Positions 5,373 through 13,644 of a stretch of DNA of 22,772 bases are shown in pieces. Source of the stretch: a virus; IMG/VR virus record IMGVR_UViG_3300030061_002410, positions 1 to 22,772 of that record; one strand, given 5' to 3'. Position 1 is the first letter of the stretch. Every line of letters starts with the position of its first letter. The notes below the pieces were generated by a model that was not told the DNA's origin, did no database searches, and saw only the letters and a list, made by a program, of their open reading frames with translations. The position numbers and the translations under genes were made by a program.

Positions 5373-6110
5373 ATGGGAACAAAAGGAAACAAAGCCTCTA
5401 ACATTTATCAAGTGTTAAAAGGTGCAGGTGCTTGGCAGAGTAAAGACTCGCAAGGACCTATGATTAAAGGTGTTGGTATTAAATCACCACTAAATATGAA
5501 AGCTTCACCGGCAAAAATAATGCCTTCTCCAAAGGTGACTGAAAAAATAGATAAACCAGTAAAGAAAACTTCATACTCAGAAGCTTACAAAAAGCGTGAT
5601 ATGAAAACTTATGGTAATTTAACAGAAGCTGAATATACAGCAGAAGCTAAAAGACAAAATAAGTCTAAAAAAGAAACTGGTAAGTGGGATGCGCCTAAAA
5701 AGCAAATGGAGTCTAAAGAAAATAAGAAGAAGGACGATCCAAAAGATACTACTACTACTACGACTACAACAACTACTGATCCTAAGAAGGAGGAAAATGT
5801 TAAGTCTACTGAAGTTACTGTTAAGTCTAGAAAACAACTTAGAAATGAAAGAAGAGCTAAGAGGTTATCTGATAAAGCTAAAGATAAAGGTAGTTTAACA
5901 AAAGGTCAACAAAAAAGATTAGCTATTGCTGAAGAGAAAGCTTCTGGTAAGTCTGGTAAAGATGCTAGAGATGCTGCTAAGAAAAAGCTAGCACCAAAAG
6001 AAGAGGGTGATTCGCCTGCTAAAAAAGCTTTAGTTGGTAAGCAAAAGAACTTACCTGAGGACTTAAAAGCTAAAATTAAAGCTTCACCTGCTAAAAAATA
6101 CAAAAAATAA
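5373..6110 (+). CDS. Lys-rich disordered protein with poly-Thr linker
   Basis: 245 residues, strongly basic and low-complexity. The N-terminal part has IKSPLNMKASPAK (36-48) and MPSPK, related to the KMKSP motifs of the upstream protein. Residues 66-110 include TSYSEAYKKRDMKTYGN and AEAKRQNKSKKETGKWDAP, a probable helical segment. A run of ten Thr (126-135) separates this from a Lys/Arg-rich C-terminal half (RKQLRNERRAKRLSDKAK) that ends with ASPAKKYKK. The leader CAATTAAA precedes the ATG with no Shine-Dalgarno. It could be a DNA- or scaffold-binding virion protein. The shared terminal motifs suggest that both Lys-rich proteins are recognised by the same partner. No enzymatic domain seen. 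Confidence 0.8.
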   Translation: MGTKGNKASNIYQVLKGAGAWQSKDSQGPMIKGVGIKSPLNMKASPAKIMPSPKVTEKIDKPVKKTSYSEAYKKRDMKTYGNLTEAEYTAEAKRQNKSKKETGKWDAPKKQMESKENKKKDDPKDTTTTTTTTTTDPKKEENVKSTEVTVKSRKQLRNERRAKRLSDKAKDKGSLTKGQQKRLAIAEEKASGKSGKDARDAAKKKLAPKEEGDSPAKKALVGKQKNLPEDLKAKIKASPAKKYKK

Positions 6111-6518
6111 ATGTCAAAAATACTAGCTAAACTTTTCGGCGGTGCTGGAGGCAGTGTTGTCGAAAAGATAAGCGGTGTTGTAGATAAGTTCGTAAGAACT
6201 AAAGATGAGAAAGCAGCTTTTGAAAAAGAGATGACGCAAATTCTCATTGAAGCAGAAGCCGCTATGCAAAAAAACGTAACCGAAAGATGGAAAGCAGATC
6301 TAGAACATGGTAACTGGCTTACGCGAAGCGTACGTCCATTAGTCCTTGTTTTTTTAATAGTCAGTACTGTGATCATGGTTTTCATAGATAGTGGTTCAAT
6401 AGCATTTGAAGTAGATGAAAAATGGACGGATTTACTTCAATTAGTGCTTATGACTACGATCGGTGCCTATTTTGGCGGACGAAGCGTTGAAAAATTTAAC
6501 AAAATAAAAAACAAATGA
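6111..6518 (+). CDS. holin-like membrane protein (GTA_holin_3TM type)
   Basis: 135 residues. The N-terminal half is a charged helix (about 15-65), followed by NWLTRSVRPL (68-77), a hydrophobic segment at about 76-92 (PLVLVFLIVSTVIMVFI), and a second at about 107-123 (DLLQLVLMTTIGAYFGG) ending in GGRSVEK. The N-W-x-x-R-x-x-R-P and GAYFGGRSxEK signatures are typical of the GTA_holin_3TM family, whose members are predicted to permeabilise the inner membrane. No endolysin lies beside it in this window. In some phages this family sits among structural genes, so a virion or assembly role is an alternative. It starts one base after the upstream stop and ends one base before the next gene. Confidence 0.8.
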   Translation: MSKILAKLFGGAGGSVVEKISGVVDKFVRTKDEKAAFEKEMTQILIEAEAAMQKNVTERWKADLEHGNWLTRSVRPLVLVFLIVSTVIMVFIDSGSIAFEVDEKWTDLLQLVLMTTIGAYFGGRSVEKFNKIKNK

Positions 6519-6519
6519 A

Positions 6520-7224
6520 ATGGCTAGAATTAATCAGTATACAAAAGATACAAACATTACTGGTTCAGACAAGTTTATTGGGTCTGATTCTAGCGGAGCT
6601 ACTAGAAACTTTTTAGTAGAAGATTTACAAACCTTTCTAGCTGAAACAGCTACATCAGGTTCTAGTAGCCGTTTTTCATATAAGTACAAAACCGTTGGTA
6701 CATCTAGTGGGGATATGGTATTCACTTTTTCTAGTGGTAGTACTTTTGCTAATGTAACAAGCATAAAAATAAGTAAGTATAATTATAGAAGACCATCTAT
6801 TGATATAAGTAAAGCTTTAGAGCTTTTAAATGGTAAAGATATAATTATATATGATGTAAATAATAGAAATAACTATGGTGTATATAAAGCTGGTAATATA
6901 GCTGTAGATAGTAATGATAGTAATTTTTATGATTTACCTATTACAATGAAAAAGAACAATAGTTCTGTTACAATTGACAAAATATACGGTATAGATCTAT
7001 TTGCTGGTAGCGATGTAAACTACGTACATCATCAAAATAACGCAGCTACTACTTGGTCAATAAACCACAATCTTGGTAAATTTCCTAGTGTTAGTATAAA
7101 ATTCTCAAGTTCTGATAATGTTTATACTAATGTTGGTGCTTTTGCTGGGGTTGTATATACCGATGAAAATAACTTAACAATAAACTTAGCGGCCCAAGAA
7201 AGTGGATACGCATACTTAAACTAA
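6520..7224 (+). CDS. tail fibre / adhesin protein (234 aa)
   Basis: The N-terminus MARINQYTKDTNITGSDKFI followed by GSDSSGATRNFLVEDL resembles the virion-attachment ends of marine phage fibres. Residues about 50-165 are Ser- and Asn-rich with strand-like spacing (ISKYNYRRPS, KDIIIYDVNNRNN). Residues about 169-234 form a distinct C-terminal module: WSINHNLGKFPSVSIKF, then VVYTDENNLTINLA, ending SGYAYLN. That module is common at the tips of phage appendage proteins and probably forms a small beta-sandwich. First gene of the 16-kb fibre locus. Receptor unknown. Confidence 0.85.
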   Translation: MARINQYTKDTNITGSDKFIGSDSSGATRNFLVEDLQTFLAETATSGSSSRFSYKYKTVGTSSGDMVFTFSSGSTFANVTSIKISKYNYRRPSIDISKALELLNGKDIIIYDVNNRNNYGVYKAGNIAVDSNDSNFYDLPITMKKNNSSVTIDKIYGIDLFAGSDVNYVHHQNNAATTWSINHNLGKFPSVSIKFSSSDNVYTNVGAFAGVVYTDENNLTINLAAQESGYAYLN

Positions 7225-7231
7225 AAAAACA

Positions 7232-8881
7232 ATGGCAATACCTATTTTAAATCACTTAGATCTACGAAGCGTATCGGAATTAAGAAATGCGATCCTTCAT
7301 AAGACATCATCAGGATCAGCTACTCATGCTGCTGGTAAAATAATATATGACTCGGGGGCTGTAAAAGTTTCTGATGGATCAGCTTGGTTTGATCTTTCTG
7401 GAGATATAAAACAAGTTAAAGTAATTGCTGATAGTGGTGATTACGATGTTACAAATGGTAATTTCGTATTAACAATATCTGGAGATACTGGTATAACTAC
7501 AAGCATTACTAGTTCTACGTTGTCAATTGATCTTGATGACACATCTACTGATATGACTGCTACAAACAGCGGTGTATATGGATCTTCTACAGCAATTCCA
7601 GTAATTACTGTTGACAGACAAGGTAGGTTAACAAACGCTACGACAACAAGTATATCCACATCGTTTACTATTAAAGATGACGACGACGACGATCTAGTTA
7701 TCGATATGGGTAAAGAGATTAAATTCTTAGGTGATGGTATCGGTATTGACTGGACAGACATTGATACTGGTAATGATACTGATCCTTATGATTTAACATT
7801 TACAAACACAGATAAAGGTTCTGGTCAAAATATATTTAAAACAGTAGCTATAAACCCTTCACATAGTGGTACAACTACTTACGCATCAACAAGAGATCTT
7901 ACAGCTGATAGCAATAATGATACTTTAAAGGTATTTGATGGTGATGGTATTGATGTTGTTGGTGCTGCTGAAGATGATATAATGAAAATATCTGTAGATA
8001 ATACAGTTGTTAGAACATCAGGTGCTCAAACAATTGCTGGTACTAAAACGTTTAGCAACGAGGTTATTATAAATGGTAACTTAACAGTATCTGGTACACA
8101 AACAACTAAAGCATCCGAAACAGTATTAATTGAAGATAATATAATTACATTAAATAGTAATGAAACTGGTTCTGCTTCTGAAAATGCTGGTATTGAAATT
8201 GAAAGAGGAAGTGATACAAATGTATTATTAAGATGGACAGAGGGAAGTGATAGATGGCAGTTTACTAACGATGGTTCTACATACTACAATATTCCAATAC
8301 CTAGTGAATATGATAATTTTAACTTTAGTGTAAAAGCATTAAACGGTTCTGGTAATTTAACAACACAAGAGGTTGCTGACGGCGGAGTTGTTACTTTTAC
8401 AGCTGGACAAGTTGCTAGCACGGATGGTATTGATGTTGTTATTAGTGGAGATGATACAATTACTATATCACACCATGACACATCTAGTCAAGCTTCTGTA
8501 AACAATACAGGTAGAACTTATATTCAAGATATAACTTTAGATACATACGGTCACATTACCGCTATTACCTCTGCTACAGAATCAGTAGTTGATACAAATA
8601 CTCAATTAGTTACTAAATCAGCACTTATTGACGTAAGTGTAATGGATGACACCGCTACACATAGAGCAGCTTCTATAGCTCACAATATGGACTCTGAAAA
8701 AATAATGGTTCAATTGTTTGATATATCAACTGGAGGTGTTGTTTTTGCTGATATAGTTCATGTTGATGAAAACACTGTTAAAATAACATTTGCTTCAATA
8801 CCAACAAATGATATTAGAGTTCTTATGATAGATCTTAAAGATACATTAAGTGATCTAACACCTACATACAGTAACTCATAG
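7232..8881 (+). CDS. tail fibre protein (549 aa)
   Basis: N-terminal AAGKIIYDSGAVKVSDGSA (34-52) is a common fibre-attachment pattern. Two copies of a VDRQGRLTNAT-like repeat occur (about 120-141, and TLDTYGHITAITS at 435-447). Six Asp residues lie at 149-154. Residues about 265-353 form a module with TIAGTKTFSNEV, NGNLTVSG, LIEDNIITLNSN and WQFTNDGSTYYN, which recurs in the 1566-aa fibre. The C-terminal 80 residues (HRAASIAHNMDSEKIMVQLF, VDENTVKITFA) are related to the tip module of the preceding gene. Composition is Asp/Thr/Ser-rich with almost no Cys. It is followed by a strong intrinsic terminator. Confidence 0.88.
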   Translation: MAIPILNHLDLRSVSELRNAILHKTSSGSATHAAGKIIYDSGAVKVSDGSAWFDLSGDIKQVKVIADSGDYDVTNGNFVLTISGDTGITTSITSSTLSIDLDDTSTDMTATNSGVYGSSTAIPVITVDRQGRLTNATTTSISTSFTIKDDDDDDLVIDMGKEIKFLGDGIGIDWTDIDTGNDTDPYDLTFTNTDKGSGQNIFKTVAINPSHSGTTTYASTRDLTADSNNDTLKVFDGDGIDVVGAAEDDIMKISVDNTVVRTSGAQTIAGTKTFSNEVIINGNLTVSGTQTTKASETVLIEDNIITLNSNETGSASENAGIEIERGSDTNVLLRWTEGSDRWQFTNDGSTYYNIPIPSEYDNFNFSVKALNGSGNLTTQEVADGGVVTFTAGQVASTDGIDVVISGDDTITISHHDTSSQASVNNTGRTYIQDITLDTYGHITAITSATESVVDTNTQLVTKSALIDVSVMDDTATHRAASIAHNMDSEKIMVQLFDISTGGVVFADIVHVDENTVKITFASIPTNDIRVLMIDLKDTLSDLTPTYSNS

Positions 8882-8900
8882 TAATAAAATAAAAAAATAA

Positions 8901-8925
8901 GGCGGTACGTGAGTACCGTCTTTTT
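8901..8925 (+). terminator. intrinsic terminator with GNRA tetraloop
   Basis: GGCGGTAC pairs with GTACCGTC (8 bp with one G-U) across a GTGA loop, a GNRA tetraloop, and is followed by TTTTT. On the other strand the stem is also followed by a T-rich run, so it could work in both directions. It lies 20 nt after the stop of the 549-aa fibre and splits the fibre genes into separate transcription blocks, or attenuates them. Confidence 0.85.
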
Positions 8926-8943
8926 ATCAATTAAATAATAAAT

Positions 8944-11900
8944 ATGGCTCAACAATTTCTTACAGGTGTAAAAATAACCGCTGGCGACGAGAATACTTTA
9001 TATCTCAACACTGGGTCTACTGGCCAAGAAACAGCTATTTTTTACCAAGTAAATGGTTCTTATAAATTTGAACAAAGAGTAGGAACTAACTGGGAATTGT
9101 ATAATTATACTACATCTAATTGGGACTTTCATCTACAAGGTTCAACTGGTTATTTAGCTTTAGGTCATAATTCACCTGGAGCTGGACTTCACGTAAAAGG
9201 TACAACCAACCTAGCATCAAGATTTATATTCACGAAAGACTTATCTACAGACAAAATACTATTTGGTGGTGCAGACCACGATAATTTTGATACTTTTGTA
9301 GGTTCCTCAAGCAATCATTCATTTACTATAACCCAAAATGGAGCAGCTGCTATAACTGTAGACACGTCTAAACACTCAACTTTTGCAGGTAATGTTACGT
9401 TGTCAAGCACTGGTCCTTTGTTACATCTCGCTAATACAACGTCTACAACTGGTAAAACTTGGAGGTTTAGTTCAGCAGCAAATGGTAAATTTTATATTAC
9501 TCAAGAGGGTGTTGTAGATGCAGTTACACTTGATCACACAACAGGTAACGCAACTTTTGCAGGAGGTGTAACTGTTGAAGGTGGAACTTTAGAATTAGGT
9601 AAAGCAGATACATCATCTGGTCATATCAACGCTAAAGAGTTAATGACTTTTAATATTGACACAGATAATGATGATACTAACAGATATTTTGCTTGGTATA
9701 AAAATAGTTCATCTGGTAGTGGTACTGAGTTAGTAAGAATAAAAGAAGACGGAACTGTCGGAATAGGAACTGACGATCCTGCATTTAATTTAGAAGTTTT
9801 TTCAGCCGCAAACAGTACTACAGCAATAGGTATAGGTAATTCAGGTACTGCTGCATCAAGATTATATTTAGACGCATCTAATGGTGATTATTCAGGTAGT
9901 GACTATATGTGGATTGGTCAAAATAATGACTTATCTGGTGAAATTTTTATGGCTCAAAATGCTGGATCATTTAAAATAAAAACACAACCAGGTGGTGTAT
10001 CAACAACTCAGTTTGAAATAGCTCAAAATGGTAATGCAACTTTTACAGGTAAAATATCATCAAAGCATATAAAATATTGTAATAAATCTATATCAAATAG
10101 TTATGAAAGAATCTACTTTGCAGCAGCAAATACTTCTCAATTAGCTACTGCAGTTAGATTAACAGGAACAACACATGGTAGTAGTCATGTTGCTAATTTT
10201 ACAGCAGATATATTAGTAAACCACTATCAAGATGTTTTTATAACATCAAAGAGTGGGGCTTATACACAAGTTACATTAAAAGTTTCAAGTAATAATAATG
10301 GAGATTATACATTATTTGTAAAATCAGCTTCTTCTAGCGCATCTACTTATTATTTTAAAATAGAAGCAATATCAGATAATGTAGATTTAACAACTTTACC
10401 ATCATCAACCGCGTCAAGTAATACAACACATGAACATACTACTGTATTTGGTAGCAACGCAACTGGAACAGGTGGTACGTTAGAACATAAGCACGGAGGT
10501 AAACTTGGTATGTCAAGTGGATATGCTAGTGGAAAGTTTGCCGTAATGTCTAATAATGTTCATGGTTCATACGATTTTTATAATAATGGTACTTCTTATT
10601 TTAACGGCGGTGTAACAATTGATGCAAGCCTTAATCAAACAAGTGGTGCTTCTTCAAATTTTTCAGGAGACATAACAATAAAAAAACCTGTAGATGGAGA
10701 CTTTACAGGTCTACGTATTATGAACCAAAAAACATATGGTTCAGGTACAGGTATAAATGAAACAGCAAGATTAGTTTTAGGTATTGCAGAGAGCGGGCAA
10801 GCAGATTCTAATAGAGAAGGTTTTGTTATTGAAACATATACATCTACTGAAACTGACTCTTCTAATATAAATACTGAATTTAAAGTAAGAGATGGTGGCG
10901 CAATTGGTACTGCAGTAAAATTCCATGGTAATGATAAAAGTGTACAGTTTTATAGTCATATTAAAATTAACTCAGGTAAAGCACTTAGGTTATACAACGC
11001 GGCTGGAAGCGGTTGGGCTGAAATGGCTTTTAATGAAAGTCTTAATATGCTACAAATTCAAAGAGGTCTTGTAGCTTCAGGTGATAGCTCATTAAACTTA
11101 GGTACTAGTTCAGTTAGATGGGCTAATATTTGGGTAGACAATATAAACGGCGGCACACCTGTAAGTGGTAGTGGTGCTGATAATTATTTAGCTCTTTGGA
11201 ATGGCACAGGCGCTATAGATCATGACACAGATTTTTATGTAGATAGTAGCACGTTGTACACAAACGCTTTAAGAATTACTAGTGATAATGCTTTTTATAG
11301 AGATACTATAAACAGTATTACTGGAGGAGAATCATGGAATGCAAGTAACGGATGGCATAGAATAATTGAAATATCAGGTGGTAGTGGTAGAGGTAAATGT
11401 CATTTCTTGATACAAACAGGTGGTGGTAGTGGTACACCGTGTAGAGTTGAAGCTATAGTTAATACAGCTTGGTCAAATTCTAACTCTACATTAACAATAC
11501 TACATAATAGTTATCCAAACTTTATAACAGATATAAGAGTTGTAAGAAACGCAACAACTAATAAATCCTATGTAGATATAAAAGGTAGTGGTGAAGATTA
11601 CGTTGATGTAACAATACTTCCAGATGGTTCTACAAGCGCAGCTATTGTAAACTTTACAAACGTAAATTCATTACCAAGTAATGATACAATGGAAATACAT
11701 CAAACATTGACAAATATGATTATGTCAATGTCTAGCGGACAAGGATCAGGTAATGGTTATGATGGTAACGCTGGTACAGGACAAAAACCTTTCCAAGTAA
11801 AATATGATGGTTCAATTTTCGCTGAACAAGGGACTTTTGAAGGAACCATTTATACAAATCAATATTTAACACATCTCGATGATGGAAATACATATTTAGA

Positions 11901-13644
11901 ATTTGCAGGTGCTGATAATATAAAATTAGTTGCAGGTGGAAAAAATTATTTACACGCACATGATAATGGTAATTTATATTTATACGGTAATAATAGCACA
12001 GCGTTAACATTAGACGGTTCACAAAACGCAACTTTCGCAAATGATATTTTAACTGATGCAGATAGTTCAGCAGATATAGGAAAAACTGGTACACGTTGGG
12101 CTAATCTTTGGGTAGATAATATTAACGGAAGTACACCGGTAACTGGTGGTCCTTTTTTACCTTTAGTTGCTGGTTCAGGTTATCCTTTAACTGGAAGTCT
12201 TTATTTTAATAATTCTGTAAGATCTATAGTATGGCCTCACACATCTGGTCAAAGCTCTAGTAGATCATGGGCGTTTATAGGTGAACAAGGTTCTTATGGT
12301 AAGTTTGAATTAAGAAGATCTGATGCTGCCGACGATACACCAGATACTACTGTATTAGAATTTGATTTAAATGGTAAAGCAACTTTTGCTAATGATGTAA
12401 GATTAGGTAGTTATACAGGTGCTAATACAGGTGGTGGCGGACAGACTGCGTATGGAGCGTTAAGTATATTTGAAAACTCTGGTACAGCTGCTTTATTTTT
12501 AGGTGTTAAAGATGCTAGTTATGCTAATAGAGGTTGGTCATTTAAAGCAACAGAAGTAGGTGTTAACTCTAAATTAGAATTAATAGAGCATGGGTTATCA
12601 GGAACTAGATTAACAATTACTAGCGGTGGTGACGTTGGTATAGGATATGGATCTCCTGGTTATAAATTAGAGGTTGCTGAAGATGTAGATGGTACGGCAG
12701 ACTTATTAAGGTTAAGAAATTCTGATTCTACATATGCTCAAACTTGGGCGTTCCAATCAGATACAGCTAAAGATTTAGTAATTACAGGTTCAAGTGGTGC
12801 GGGTGGATTTAAAGTTGTTCCAGGATCAAGAGGATCAACATTTACAGGTAATGTAACAATAACAGGTGATCTAACAGTTGGAGGAACTAACACTATATTA
12901 AACACACAAACAGTAGAAGTTGAAGATAATATACTACAACTTAACACAACACAAGGTTCACCAGACACAGCTACGGCTACTACATCTGGTATATCTGTTT
13001 ATAGAGGCAATGGTGTTACGCAAGCAAGTTTAATATTTGATGACGCAGACGATACATGGGATTTAACAAATAATTTTAAAGTTGATGGTAAAATAATTCC
13101 AAATGCTCATATTGAACTTCCTTATGGTGGTGAACTTAGAACATTAGATTCTAATGGTGCTGTAAGAACTATAGCTAGAGCAAACAGTAATAAATTACAA
13201 TACGGTTGGAGTTACAACGGTGCAGTTGAGTTTATGGGTGGTGGTAGTTACTCACCTAAAATAACTATAAATACAGATGGTACAACAACTTTTGCAAATG
13301 CTATTGATGTTAATGGAAGTGTAACAGTACAAAGTGGTTTAGCTGCTTATTATTCACAAGCCACGTCTGCAACAACAACAACAACGATTGCTAGTGTAAA
13401 CAAAACTACATACGGAGCTGCATTTTTTGACTATGTTGCTTATAAAGGTACTAATATTAGAGCTGGTACTATAACAGCGGTTAATGATGGAACGAATGTA
13501 GAGTATAATGAAACATCTACTACATCTTTAGGTGATACGTCTGATATAACATTTGAGGTTGTTATAGCTAGTACTCAAATGAGTCTACAAGCAACCACTA
13601 CATCAAGCACGTGGACAATTAAAACAATGGTAAGAGCATTATAA
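8944..13644 (+). CDS. giant tail fibre protein (1566 aa)
   Basis: The longest protein here. It is built from repeated fibre modules: LALGHNSPGAGLHVKG near 75-90, many N-A-T-F-A-G/N turns, VGIGTDDPAFNLEVF near 272-286, RWANIWVDNINGGTPV at 725-740 and RWANLWVDNINGSTPV at 1051-1066, VGIGYGSPGYKLEVA near 1231-1245, and at about 1303-1395 a GNVTITGDLTVGGTN...VEVEDNILQLN module shared with the 549-aa fibre. The C-terminal 110 residues (FFDYVAYKGTNIRAGTITA, ISS-free, ending WTIKTMVRAL) form a conserved marine-phage tip domain; there is no S74 chaperone. The leader carries CAATTAAA. The stop overlaps the next ATG (TAATG). Role: host-surface adhesin or long fibre. Confidence 0.93.
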   Translation: MAQQFLTGVKITAGDENTLYLNTGSTGQETAIFYQVNGSYKFEQRVGTNWELYNYTTSNWDFHLQGSTGYLALGHNSPGAGLHVKGTTNLASRFIFTKDLSTDKILFGGADHDNFDTFVGSSSNHSFTITQNGAAAITVDTSKHSTFAGNVTLSSTGPLLHLANTTSTTGKTWRFSSAANGKFYITQEGVVDAVTLDHTTGNATFAGGVTVEGGTLELGKADTSSGHINAKELMTFNIDTDNDDTNRYFAWYKNSSSGSGTELVRIKEDGTVGIGTDDPAFNLEVFSAANSTTAIGIGNSGTAASRLYLDASNGDYSGSDYMWIGQNNDLSGEIFMAQNAGSFKIKTQPGGVSTTQFEIAQNGNATFTGKISSKHIKYCNKSISNSYERIYFAAANTSQLATAVRLTGTTHGSSHVANFTADILVNHYQDVFITSKSGAYTQVTLKVSSNNNGDYTLFVKSASSSASTYYFKIEAISDNVDLTTLPSSTASSNTTHEHTTVFGSNATGTGGTLEHKHGGKLGMSSGYASGKFAVMSNNVHGSYDFYNNGTSYFNGGVTIDASLNQTSGASSNFSGDITIKKPVDGDFTGLRIMNQKTYGSGTGINETARLVLGIAESGQADSNREGFVIETYTSTETDSSNINTEFKVRDGGAIGTAVKFHGNDKSVQFYSHIKINSGKALRLYNAAGSGWAEMAFNESLNMLQIQRGLVASGDSSLNLGTSSVRWANIWVDNINGGTPVSGSGADNYLALWNGTGAIDHDTDFYVDSSTLYTNALRITSDNAFYRDTINSITGGESWNASNGWHRIIEISGGSGRGKCHFLIQTGGGSGTPCRVEAIVNTAWSNSNSTLTILHNSYPNFITDIRVVRNATTNKSYVDIKGSGEDYVDVTILPDGSTSAAIVNFTNVNSLPSNDTMEIHQTLTNMIMSMSSGQGSGNGYDGNAGTGQKPFQVKYDGSIFAEQGTFEGTIYTNQYLTHLDDGNTYLEFAGADNIKLVAGGKNYLHAHDNGNLYLYGNNSTALTLDGSQNATFANDILTDADSSADIGKTGTRWANLWVDNINGSTPVTGGPFLPLVAGSGYPLTGSLYFNNSVRSIVWPHTSGQSSSRSWAFIGEQGSYGKFELRRSDAADDTPDTTVLEFDLNGKATFANDVRLGSYTGANTGGGGQTAYGALSIFENSGTAALFLGVKDASYANRGWSFKATEVGVNSKLELIEHGLSGTRLTITSGGDVGIGYGSPGYKLEVAEDVDGTADLLRLRNSDSTYAQTWAFQSDTAKDLVITGSSGAGGFKVVPGSRGSTFTGNVTITGDLTVGGTNTILNTQTVEVEDNILQLNTTQGSPDTATATTSGISVYRGNGVTQASLIFDDADDTWDLTNNFKVDGKIIPNAHIELPYGGELRTLDSNGAVRTIARANSNKLQYGWSYNGAVEFMGGGSYSPKITINTDGTTTFANAIDVNGSVTVQSGLAAYYSQATSATTTTTIASVNKTTYGAAFFDYVAYKGTNIRAGTITAVNDGTNVEYNETSTTSLGDTSDITFEVVIASTQMSLQATTTSSTWTIKTMVRAL

